This document shows, in pieces, positions 1-7,964 of a DNA stretch of 64,000 nt (positions are counted from its first letter, which is position 1; the number at the start of each line of letters is the position of its first letter). This stretch comes from Actinomycetaceae bacterium (GTDB taxonomy: Bacteria > Actinomycetota > Actinomycetes > Actinomycetales > Actinomycetaceae): positions 53,815 through 117,814 of the forward strand of contig JAUNVQ010000005.1 in NCBI GenBank assembly GCA_030540715.1. The letters are read 5' to 3'. The notes under the pieces were generated by a model. The model did not search any database and was not told the origin of the DNA. It saw only the letters and a program-made list of their open reading frames with translations. The position numbers and the translations under genes were made by a program.

Positions 1-652
1 CCATTGGAGTATCACCCGAATAGCAGTGGAACACAGTGCGTTCAGGCGCCCCGCATTCTTGCAGCACGGCGATAGTGTCATCGTGGGCATCACGATCGTG
101 GATCTGCATGGGTAAATCAAGACACTTTGCAATATCAATATGTGCCTTAAATGAATCAATCTGTGCCTGACGGCCAGCTGCCGAGGTGCGAAAATAGTCC
201 AATCCCGTTTCACCGATAGTCACAACGCAGTCATTATTTTTTGCTGCCTCATATACTTTTTCACATGCACCCTCGATATCATATTGACGGTGGTGAGGTT
301 CTTGCTCATGTACCATCCCATCAGGAGATTTTTCCACCACACCACCGTGAAGTGCTGCCTCGTTGGGGTGAATGGCAACACCAACATAGATCTTTGGGGC
401 ATCTTTTCTGCCAGCAAAACGATGTGCAAGTTCAATCATTGGCTCAATATCACCCAATTCGCATGCCGAGCTAATCACCGCGCTCACCCCCACCGTTTTT
501 GCTCGCGCCAACTGGGCATCAACAGTCAGTCGAACTCCAGTGCGCCTGGGAATCTGACCTGGCCCTAACGCCAAATGTGTGTGGTTATCAATAACTGTGC
601 CATCCAACACAGGTGGCAAAGGGGGCCATCCGCGCCGCTTTTTCTTCGACAT
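1..652 (-). CDS. tatD: TatD family metal-dependent DNase (3' end outside window)
   Basis: The reading frame starts at the ATG at 652 and stays open to the window edge, so about 217 N-terminal residues are visible and the C-terminus is missing. TatD proteins are metal-dependent nucleases with a TIM-barrel fold, acting as 3'-5' DNA exonucleases in repair and DNA turnover. Visible family marks are the first metal motif DNHTHL near residues 23-28, VAIHPNEA, the IGETGLDYFR block holding a metal-binding Glu, IHDRDAHDD, and HCYSGD close to the edge. The first 17 residues are basic and not conserved. It lies 117 bases downstream of the glutathione-transferase-like gene on the same strand and may be co-transcribed with it. 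In many actinobacteria tatD lies next to metG or rsmA, which could lie just outside the window. Family assignment is secure. Confidence 0.92.
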   Translation of the reverse strand, partial: MSKKKRRGWPPLPPVLDGTVIDNHTHLALGPGQIPRRTGVRLTVDAQLARAKTVGVSAVISSACELGDIEPMIELAHRFAGRKDAPKIYVGVAIHPNEAALHGGVVEKSPDGMVHEQEPHHRQYDIEGACEKVYEAAKNNDCVVTIGETGLDYFRTSAAGRQAQIDSFKAHIDIAKCLDLPMQIHDRDAHDDTIAVLQECGAPERTVFHCYSGDTPM

Positions 653-769
653 ATTCCGTCCTATTTTGTTCAACCTTTTCGTTCCTTCGCACTATCAAGC
701 GAAGCATCTTCACACGTGCCCCAGCTCCACTATTCGCCATAGTGGAACCGACAAAAACTCGTCGTAGTC

Positions 770-1765
770 TCAACCTAGTGCACAGATTTCCGTTTCACTA
801 AGCCACAGTGGATCTTTTGCCAGATCTATCCACCACTTCCTCAGGTTTGGCCAAGGCATCAGGCATTCACAGTCATTATTATCAAAGGGCGTAAGTCCAG
901 CCTTTTCTAAGCTTTCAACGTTCACTTGCCCCCCTTCCGTTCTAGTCGTGGACATAGTGGCGCTAGCTGTACGCATCTGACAACTATCCTTTGCTAGATT
1001 TTCACCCGCGGTTTGCAATACTTGCGAAGATGCACAGCATGCGGGCTCCTGTTTATCACCACCAGTGACAGAAAGAGCATCGAAGCTAGGTCGCGCTTGT
1101 TCAACACCTGTCATATCAGGATTGTGCGCTACCAGCGAAGTCAGGTTCGCAAATAGACGTATATCGGATTCTCGAAGCTCCTTCCCGGCAATATAGCTGT
1201 GTAGACTAAGTTGAGCATCTGCCCAATCTAATCCATCACACAGTGCTGCCTGGCGGTCACTGTCACAAGAGGGATTGGCACTATATGCTGCAGAAACTGT
1301 GGCAGCAATCAACGTGTCAATGCGCCTATCAATCGCATCAAGACGCTCACGTTCACCCTGTGGATATAAATTCGTTGAGCGCGTGTGCAACGATGACCAC
1401 TGGGTAATAAAGTCCATCATCAAATGACCTGATTCTGCTGCAACAATGCGGTGAGCTTTATCTACAATAAGTGGTACCGCTGTGGGCTCACCTATTTTCC
1501 ATTCAGGTTGGCGTCGATACAGTTCACGAACGCTTCTTACACGCAATGTCGGATCAAAGCTCAGTGAATCAGCGGTAAAGACAAAGCCGTCTTGATCAAC
1601 TCCCGTAGACTCGCTCAGGGCAATAGCCCCTTCCAACCCAGTAAGCCTGCGCGTGATGGCAACCCGTCGACACCATGGACATAGAGGAGAAACTACTAAA
1701 CGATACTGGTCTTTTTCAGGTACAATACAACCAGGCTCGATCCCAAAACGCCGAAATGTAATCAT
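770..1765 (-). CDS. Glutathione S-transferase-fold protein, glutathionyl-hydroquinone reductase-like
   Basis: A 331-residue protein starting at the ATG at 1765 behind AAAGGAAAGG. The N-terminal thioredoxin-like half has a Cys29-Pro-Trp-Cys32 motif in the context VSPLCPWCRR, where Xi-class reductases (YqjG/ECM4) carry the active-site Cys in CPWA. The segments VRELYRRQP, VPLIVDK, NLYPQGERERLDAIDRR and DIRLFANLTS match the rest of that family, whose members reduce thiol-conjugated hydroquinones. Actinobacteria usually use mycothiol rather than glutathione, so the thiol partner is unknown. Residues of about 220-300 form a Cys/Ser/Thr-rich stretch not expected in the family, before a conserved-looking end (NLRKWWIDLAKDPLW). 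The substitution of the usual Ala by a second Cys gives a CxxC, which could allow disulfide chemistry. It lies upstream of tatD on the same strand. The family call is moderately firm; the reaction is inferred. Confidence 0.72.
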   Translation of the reverse strand: MITFRRFGIEPGCIVPEKDQYRLVVSPLCPWCRRVAITRRLTGLEGAIALSESTGVDQDGFVFTADSLSFDPTLRVRSVRELYRRQPEWKIGEPTAVPLIVDKAHRIVAAESGHLMMDFITQWSSLHTRSTNLYPQGERERLDAIDRRIDTLIAATVSAAYSANPSCDSDRQAALCDGLDWADAQLSLHSYIAGKELRESDIRLFANLTSLVAHNPDMTGVEQARPSFDALSVTGGDKQEPACCASSQVLQTAGENLAKDSCQMRTASATMSTTRTEGGQVNVESLEKAGLTPFDNNDCECLMPWPNLRKWWIDLAKDPLWLSETEICALG

Positions 1766-2026
1766 TGATTTTCCTTTCCTTTTCTTCTATGGTGCCATAG
1801 ATATGGCGTTCCAGGCTGTTCGCACAAACCGATAAGAAGTGAAGATAACACCTAGAAAGCGCACCCCATCAAGAACACAGCTTGCCAGTCGATAGACGTA
1901 ACAAAATGTGAGATCCTCCATGCGGGTTGGTTTTCGCTAGCAACCGCCACTAGCTTTAGAATACAGTGTGACTGCTACGCACATGACGTCGTGCATATGG
2001 CAGACAACTGGTAAGGAGCAGTATCT

Positions 2027-2893
2027 ATGATAACAACATCTGTGGCACTATCATGGTGGGAAGCCATATTGCTAGGTATCGTCGAGGGTGTTACCGAATA
2101 TCTGCCTGTCTCATCAACAGGGCATTTAACAATCGTCGAGAAACTGTTAGGAATGCCTATTGATGATCCAGGTGTTGTTGCATTTACGGCCATCATCCAA
2201 ATCGGAGCCATCGTTGCTGCTGTCATTTATTTTTGGTCTGACATTTGGCGTATTGCTACCGCATGGTTTCGTGGCCTAGGCTCCCGTGAAGAACGACGTA
2301 ACCCTGACTACACCTTCGGCTGGGGCATTATTCTAGGTTCAATTCCTATTGCAGTTGTGGGGCTACTTTTCAAAGACTTCATTGAAACAGGTTTGCGCTC
2401 ACTCTATTTTGTTGCTGGAGGCCTTCTTTTGTGGTCGGTGGTATTGTGGCTAGCTGACCGCCGTGAACCACAGCCTGGCAGAACAAAATCTGAACGTGGT
2501 ACAAGCCCTCTTGACGCTATTCTTATTGGCACAATGCAGTGCGTGTCACTTATTCCAGGTGTGTCACGATCAGGCTCAACAATTGCTGCCGGCCTACTGT
2601 TGGGTTATGACCGCGTAGTGGCTACCCGTTTGAGCTTCTTCCTTGGTATCCCCGCGCTGGTAGCTGCTGGTACCCTTGAAGCGATCACACAGTTTTCAGC
2701 GGTATCCAATACTGTGGGATGGACGGCAACAATCATCGGCATTGTTGTGTCGTTTATCTGTGGATATGCCTCCATTGCATGGTTGCTAAAGTTTGTGTCA
2801 AACCACTCGTTTACATCATTTATCGTCTACCGCATTATTATCGGTGTCATCATTGTGCTTTTAGTGGTAAGCGGCCTTATCACTGCTGTCTAA
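2027..2893 (+). CDS. uppP: Undecaprenyl-diphosphatase (BacA/UppP)
   Basis: This is a 288-residue integral membrane enzyme that dephosphorylates undecaprenyl pyrophosphate. It recycles the lipid carrier for peptidoglycan synthesis and confers bacitracin tolerance. The start ATG follows AAGGAGCAGTATCT. The two signature blocks are present: GVTEYLPVSSTGH at residues 21-33, containing the catalytic Glu, and IPGVSRSGST near residue 180. Between and after them lie several hydrophobic segments, consistent with the multi-pass fold. Length is normal for the family. It is transcribed alone and converges on the HAD gene, with only 33 bases between their stops. I see nothing odd in the protein, and a housekeeping role in the plasma membrane is expected. 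Confidence 0.97.
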   Translation: MITTSVALSWWEAILLGIVEGVTEYLPVSSTGHLTIVEKLLGMPIDDPGVVAFTAIIQIGAIVAAVIYFWSDIWRIATAWFRGLGSREERRNPDYTFGWGIILGSIPIAVVGLLFKDFIETGLRSLYFVAGGLLLWSVVLWLADRREPQPGRTKSERGTSPLDAILIGTMQCVSLIPGVSRSGSTIAAGLLLGYDRVVATRLSFFLGIPALVAAGTLEAITQFSAVSNTVGWTATIIGIVVSFICGYASIAWLLKFVSNHSFTSFIVYRIIIGVIIVLLVVSGLITAV

Positions 2894-2926
2894 CGATGTA
2901 TCGCTAGCACATTGTTGCGCGTGTTA

Positions 2927-3544
2927 TTAGTGATTATGCATGCCAAAACGTAAAGGCAGTCCGCGTGCACGCAATTGGTTAGCCGCATCAACAGCATCAT
3001 AAAACACAAATCCATCCATGCCGACTTCTTTGGCAGCCTGCACATTTTCAGGTTTATCGTCAATAAATACGGCTTCGGCTGCATTAAGACCAAATCGTTG
3101 CAGTGCTCGCCGATATATTTCATGATCGGGTTTGGCAATTCGTTCATAACCGCTCACCACAACGTCCTCCATGAGGCGTACGCCTGGTACACCAGCAGAA
3201 AACGCAACAGTTGCGGCGGGCCAGTTAGTCAGGCCGTAGCAATGGATACCAGCATCCTTGATCTGGGTGATAAGTGTTTCCATGTATGGAATTTCGCCAG
3301 CAATCGTTGCGGCAAAACAGCGATAGTATTCTGGAACAATCCATCCCCATTGTGGGCTTCTACGGGCAAGTCGTTGCAGTTCTTCGTCAAAATCTGCACC
3401 AGCGTCTGTTCGTTGTAAGAAAAGCTCAAAATTTGCTTCATCTACAAACTCATCCCACTGTTGCCTGGTCATCAGGTGGGCAACAGCCAAATAGGGATCC
3501 CAATCGACTAACACATTGCCAAAATCAAAAATAACTGCTTTCAT
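2927..3544 (-). CDS. HAD-IA family phosphatase, YihX-like
   Basis: A 205-residue haloacid-dehalogenase superfamily hydrolase starting at the ATG at 3544. Motif I is FDFGNV at residues 6-11, where the second acidic residue is Gly, as in YihX-type sugar-phosphate phosphatases; Asp7 is the nucleophile. Motif II (GLTNWP) and motif IV (FIDDKPENV) are intact, with a helical cap between motifs I and II. YihX acts on alpha-glucose 1-phosphate, but the substrate here cannot be read from sequence. The gene stands between uppP, which converges on it, and the guaA paralogue, with 219 bases to the stop of the latter. A general small-metabolite phosphatase is the safe statement. Confidence 0.88.
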   Translation of the reverse strand: MKAVIFDFGNVLVDWDPYLAVAHLMTRQQWDEFVDEANFELFLQRTDAGADFDEELQRLARRSPQWGWIVPEYYRCFAATIAGEIPYMETLITQIKDAGIHCYGLTNWPAATVAFSAGVPGVRLMEDVVVSGYERIAKPDHEIYRRALQRFGLNAAEAVFIDDKPENVQAAKEVGMDGFVFYDAVDAANQLRARGLPLRFGMHNH

Positions 3545-3763
3545 ATTCCTATTGTGACATAGGCTAACAAAAAACGTTATTTGCAGGAAATGTGCGACTA
3601 GGCTGTTGGGCGCGCACGGCCTGTGTTATCTGTTCACTCAAGAACATTTCAAACGATATTGCACCTCATATTTTCTCACCGCGCACTGAAGAAATCACTG
3701 GGCTCACTCACAAAAGAAGTACACGAAACACCGATAACCACATTGGCTTGGTATTGTGGTTGG

Positions 3764-5077
3764 TTATTCCCACTCGATTGTCCCCACAGGTTTGGGAGTT
3801 AAATCATAGAGGACACGATTGACGCCAGGGACTTCATGGGTGATCCTCTGTGTAATTGTCTCAAGGACATCCCAATCAATTCGTTCAATGGTGGCCGTCA
3901 TCGCATCAATCGTGTTGACGGCACGGATAATCACTGGATAGTCAAAGCTGCGGGCATTGTCGCGTACCCCCACCGATTTAAAGTCAGGCACCACGGTAAA
4001 ATATTGCCAGACTTTGCCTGAAAGTCCAGCATTGGCAAACTCCTCTCGAAGGATTGCATCTGATTCGCGAACAATGTGGAGTCTTTCGCGTGTGATAGCG
4101 CCAAGGCAACGAACCCCAAGACCAGGACCTGGGAAAGGTTGACGTTCCACCATAGATTCGGGAAGACCAAGCGCTTTTCCACATGCACGAACTTCATCTT
4201 TAAACAGCATGTCAAGTGGCTCAACAAGTTCAAACTTCATATCGTCTGGTAAACCGCCCACGTTATGATGAGACTTCACAACCTTTGCCGTTTTCGTGCC
4301 CGATTCAACAATATCGGGATAAATCGTTCCTTGGCCTAAAAAGTCGATACCATCAAGTTGACGAGCTTCTTCTTCGAAAACTCGAATAAACTCCGCACCG
4401 ATTATTTTTCGCTTTTCTTCTGGATCAGCAACGCCCTCCAATTGTGTTAAAAATCGTTCTTGGGCGTCAACGTAGACAAGATTGGCATTCAGCTCTTTAC
4501 CAAAAACCTTGACCACCTGCTCGGCCTCACCTTTGCGAAGCAGGCCATGATTAACGTGAACGCACGTAAGATTTTTTCCGATAGCACGAATCAACAGTGC
4601 TGCTAATACAGAAGAATCTACCCCACCTGACAAAGCCAGCAACACCTTTTTGTCCCCCACTTGGCGGCGGATACGTTCGATTTGGTCGGAAATAAAATTA
4701 TCGATAGTCCAATTGGGTACTGCCTTGCAGATGTTAAAAAGAAAACTCTTCAGCAGCTGTTTTGTCTGTAGCCTATCTGCTGGTAAGGATGCGACCGTCA
4801 GATCGCATGAATGTTGTGCTGCGCGATGATCACAGGCCAGAAGAGGAATCCCACTGTGATATAGTTCCGGCAACACATCAATGTCTACGCCTTCAACACG
4901 GCGGTTTGGCCCGCCATTAAGAATCACACCTTTCACATTGGGAAGATCTAGCAGTTGAGGAAGCGTGATGTCGTGTGGGTGAATCTCGCTATAAACACCC
5001 AGAGCTCGAATTTCACGGGCCATCCGAGTATTTTCTTCACTTCCAAGGTCAACTATAACGATCATATCCTGCTGCAT
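3764..5077 (-). CDS. guaA: GMP synthase paralogue with truncated, Cys-less amidotransferase domain
   Basis: A 437-residue protein starting at the ATG at 5077, behind AAAGGAGCAGCC; an upstream in-frame start at 5122 lacks such a site. The ATP-pyrophosphatase half is complete: SGGVDSS at residues 150-156, then [46 protein letters not shown] and the C-terminal dimerisation block ending KPVGTIEWE. The N-terminal glutaminase half is only about 120 residues instead of about 190. At the position of the catalytic Cys (GICYG in true GuaA) it reads LLACDH, putting Asp83 where Cys belongs, and the later HPE motif holding the catalytic His and Glu is absent. The protein therefore probably uses free ammonia, or receives it from a partner. 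A second, complete guaA lies at 29991-31691, so this copy is extra. Origin by transfer is possible but untested. Confidence 0.85.
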   Translation of the reverse strand: MQQDMIVIVDLGSEENTRMAREIRALGVYSEIHPHDITLPQLLDLPNVKGVILNGGPNRRVEGVDIDVLPELYHSGIPLLACDHRAAQHSCDLTVASLPADRLQTKQLLKSFLFNICKAVPNWTIDNFISDQIERIRRQVGDKKVLLALSGGVDSSVLAALLIRAIGKNLTCVHVNHGLLRKGEAEQVVKVFGKELNANLVYVDAQERFLTQLEGVADPEEKRKIIGAEFIRVFEEEARQLDGIDFLGQGTIYPDIVESGTKTAKVVKSHHNVGGLPDDMKFELVEPLDMLFKDEVRACGKALGLPESMVERQPFPGPGLGVRCLGAITRERLHIVRESDAILREEFANAGLSGKVWQYFTVVPDFKSVGVRDNARSFDYPVIIRAVNTIDAMTATIERIDWDVLETITQRITHEVPGVNRVLYDLTPKPVGTIEWE

Positions 5078-5590
5078 GGCTGCTCCTTTGACACTGTAGC
5101 GATACGCAAAAAAGCTGCGCATCCACGTTTAGTTTACTGTGTTTAGCAGTGTGAGTCTTGAAAGTGAAAGCGTTCTTTATCAAACATAAGAGGGGTGCCA
5201 CTTCATCATTATCTTCTTAAACTTTACTCACAACACGCCCTCGTTTTTTACCGCTAAGCAAGATAGCCCTCCATCGCCCATCCAGAGTTTGTGATGGTAT
5301 ATCGGTGCAGTCATTACAGATAGGAGTGCGCAGGAAACAATGGATTCCTCCTCTATTTTTCTTGCTAGCTACACAAGAAATCAATGCTCCAACAAACATC
5401 TACGACCGAAGGCCTAAAAGTTCTCACTATTTTTAAGAAAAGTAGTTTTACCAGTGATTTTTTCAGATTTACCTCTTGTCTTGTCCATAAAATTCACTAC
5501 CTTTCATTTATAGAGTGTTGCCGTGACGAAGGCGTGCTTAACACACCCGCTTGTAAAAGGAGCTCACGCCAAGACCTCCTTGTCAAGACT
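5078..5590. other. Intergenic stretch before the GH1 remnant; no supported gene
   Basis: No convincing coding region. Short frames in both directions match nothing I recognise. A sequence TGAAAGCGTTCTTT at about 5164-5177 resembles half of a LacI-family or catabolite operator, which would fit control of the beta-glucosidase remnant that follows, but its partner half is degenerate. The region may contain decayed parts of the same sugar locus, such as a regulator or transporter. Confidence 0.35.
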
Positions 5591-5594
5591 CTTT

Positions 5595-6975
5595 TAATCC
5601 GACTTTATTTCGGAGTCACTACATCTGCTGACCAGATTAAAGGAGGCGCCACACAGGACGGTAAATCTGACTCAATGTGAGATCAGTTTTGCCGACACCC
5701 TACAACATTTTCCGACTCTTCAAATCTTTCCACTGCGCGCAACTATTACAATCTGATGGAACACGACATTGAACTGATGAGCAAGCTCCAATGAGGCAGT
5801 TACAGTTTCTCGCCCTTTTGGCTACGTATCCTTCCAGACAACAACGATGTTAACCCGCAAGGAATTAGTTTTTATTAACGTCTTGTCGACCGTTTAGCGC
5901 AAGCCAATATTTTGCTGTGGAGCACCTTTATCACTGGGATTTACCTCAAGCGCTTCAAGAAAAAGGTGGCTGAACCAACCGTGATACTGCCTATCGTTTT
6001 GCTAAATATGCGGCCTTGGCCTACGAAAACTAGGGGATCGCGCTAAACAGTGGACAACTTTGAACGAGCCCTGGTGTTCAGCTTTTATGCGCTAGTGCAG
6101 CGGCAAACATGCCCCTGGTTTTTCCAATCCAGTGGATGGTTGCGCTGCTGCACACCATCTTTTAGTGGCTCACGGCCTTGCTGTGAAAGAAATTCGTCAC
6201 CTTGCCGCGGATATGCAGCGCTACCTTACGTTAGGGATGAGTCTGAACTTCACATCAATACAGCCTACCCAAGCAAACAACGACAACGATATTGAGTTGG
6301 CACACTTACTGGATATGCGTCTACATCGTTTCTTTATCGAACCTTTTATGTGCGGCAATTATCCTGTTGATTTACTACTACATTTTGGTGCCTGCGGTAT
6401 TGAAAGACGAATTCAAGATGGTGCTCTTGCTCTTATTTGTATGCCAATCGATACTCTTGGTGTCAATTACTATAGGGGCTACAATGTGAAGGTAAAAGGC
6501 AAGAACCAACCACTTTACTGTGATATGAGCAAACAGCATGAGGTTGTTAAACGTGATTGTGAACCTAGCACAATGGTATGGGAAGTCTGCCCCAACGATT
6601 GTGAAGATATGCTGGCACATCTGCATAACAACTCTCTAAAGAAGGCAGAAATTCCTATTGTTATCACTAAAAACGGGGCGGCTTTTGACGATTATCCCGA
6701 TACTAACGACTTTGTTGACGATCGCACAACGCGCCTTGCCTATATTCGTGACCATCTTGTAGTGGTCAGCAATGCACTGGCTAAAGGCGTTGATATACGC
6801 CGATAGTATGGGTGGTCGCTTTTGGATAACTTCGATTGAAAGCATAGATACACAAAACGTTTCGGTATAGTCAGGGTGAATGACAACTCTCTAAAGCGTA
6901 CTGCAAAGGCCTGCGCCCTTTCGTCTTCAAAGGCTACGCATACACATATGGTGAGTAGTGCTGATGAAAAAAGGG
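5595..6975 (+). pseudogene. Decayed GH1 beta-glucosidase / 6-phospho-beta-glucosidase
   Basis: Fragments in successive frames line up with the full length of a glycoside hydrolase family 1 enzyme. In order: FGVTTSADQIKGG, an EHDIELMSKLQ segment, ILPDNND with VNPQGISFY, LYHWDLPQALQEKGG, TAYRFAKYAALAYE, the acid/base block WTTLNEPWCSAF, HAPGFSNPVDG, then a longer open stretch from 6132 to 6806, and finally the SLLDNF and KRFGIVRV blocks near 6810-6870. Damage is extensive. TGA replaces an expected Trp at 5678-5680 and again after EKGG near 5953, a TAG interrupts after AYEN, and several frameshifts are needed. The nucleophile block reads ITKNG, so Glu has become Lys. The gene once hydrolysed beta-glucosides; it cannot do so now. 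The longest intact piece (224 residues) lacks the N-terminal barrel half. Confidence 0.88.
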
Positions 6976-7104
6976 CTTCTGTGCAAAGTTTCTACTAGAA
7001 AGTAACTATCTGTGGGGTGGAAGGCTTTTCATATAGCTGTTTGTAAACGGCCCTGATCTTTTTCTCTGTCTTGTCTGTAATATCATTGCTACCACCCATG
7101 GTCA

Positions 7105-7815
7105 TCACCGCCACTTTTCTTGTTTTGAGTCCGCGGGATTTTTGCAAGGGTATTCTCTATTGTCGCTTTCTTCACAAACATTACTGGAAAGTCCTTCCAA
7201 AAGAATGGGAACTATCGTCTCAAAATGCTCTGGCGCTTCTGTAAGGCGTTTTGTTTTACCTGATAATAAGGCACTTTCAATAGCGTAACGCAAAAGCGCC
7301 GAAATCATAGCAACAATTATGTGAGGCTCGACGCTGACTGTGCGTCCCACACTTTGTAATGCGCTAATTAGAAATTCCTCGATACGTAACAAAAAGCTCT
7401 CACGGGGGGCAAGAAGTTGTTCTTGAAGATGCGGATTGCGAACCAGGTGCAGCGCTAACTCTGTTTGAACAAGATAAAACTCCCGGTCGATTTTCAGTGC
7501 CGCCAAAAGTCTTTCAGCAAAAAGTTCTAGCTGATCTGAAGATAGAGCAGTTTGCGAGAGTCTGTTCTCCCATCCTTCGATAAGGCTATGTTCTAACACC
7601 GCAAATTCCTCGGCCGAGACTGCCGCTAAAATATCGTCTTTATCAGCAAAGTTGGAATAAAAAGCTCCGCGAGTAAAACCCGCTTTGTCAGAGATCTCCT
7701 CTACAGATGTTGCACTAATTCCTTTTTCAGCAAAGAGGGCGCGCGCGGCATCAAGTAGTCTGCGTCGCGTCTGGGCACGTCGTCGCGTCAGTGGCCGGTT
7801 ATACACTGGAGACAT
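7105..7815 (-). CDS. TetR/AcrR family transcriptional regulator
   Basis: A 236-residue regulator. I place the start at the ATG at 7815 because GGGGG lies five bases before it; in-frame ATGs at 7818 and 7827 are possible. The N-terminal DNA-binding domain contains ARALFAEKGISATSVEEIS and the recognition-helix block AGFTRGAFYSNFADKDDIL, typical of TetR. The C-terminal ligand and dimerisation domain is not specific enough to name an effector. It is divergent from the YhgE/Pip-like gene, and the 149 bases between them hold two tandem 16-bp palindromes at 7896-7928. Local repression of its large neighbour, and perhaps of itself, is therefore likely. The second TetR protein at 13282 shares the AGFTRGAFYSNF helix. 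Confidence 0.9.
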   Translation of the reverse strand: MSPVYNRPLTRRRAQTRRRLLDAARALFAEKGISATSVEEISDKAGFTRGAFYSNFADKDDILAAVSAEEFAVLEHSLIEGWENRLSQTALSSDQLELFAERLLAALKIDREFYLVQTELALHLVRNPHLQEQLLAPRESFLLRIEEFLISALQSVGRTVSVEPHIIVAMISALLRYAIESALLSGKTKRLTEAPEHFETIVPILLEGLSSNVCEESDNREYPCKNPADSKQEKWR

Positions 7816-7895
7816 CATTTCCCCCATACTACGTCACGTGTAAGCTCATGTGTACTACTTCCTATCATAGCTACCTGTCACACACAACACATGAT

Positions 7896-7928
7896 AATAC
7901 ATTGCTGTATTGGATACAGGGGTGTATC
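7896..7928. promoter_or_regulatory. Two tandem 16-bp palindromes, candidate TetR operators
   Basis: The first palindrome is AATACATTGCTGTATT (7896-7911) and the second GATACAGGGGTGTATC (7913-7928). Each has perfect 6-base arms around a 4-base spacer, giving the consensus RATACA-N4-TGTATY, with centres 17 bases apart. They lie between the divergent TetR gene and the YhgE/Pip-like gene, ending 36 bases before its GTG start, which suits repression of that gene. That the TetR protein binds here is inference from position. Confidence 0.7.
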
Positions 7929-7953
7929 GTATTGGAGGTACGAACTAATACGA
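7927..7953 (+). repeat. Inverted repeat abutting the ribosome-binding site of the YhgE-like gene
   Basis: TCGTATT at 7927-7933 pairs with AATACGA at 7947-7953 across a 13-base loop. The right arm overlaps the start of GAGGAG, the ribosome-binding site used by the GTG at 7965. It could be a third operator-like element or a small RNA hairpin that limits translation; which, if either, cannot be told from sequence. Confidence 0.4.
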
Positions 7954-7964
7954 GGAGATCCATT

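Noticed and set aside
5595..6000. TGA read as Trp (code change) suggested by two Trp-to-TGA positions in the GH1 remnant
   Set aside because: Real genes here end with TGA, including the ATGA overlaps birA/accA3, accA3/accD and 50268, and the GH1 region also has a TAG and frameshifts. It is ordinary decay.
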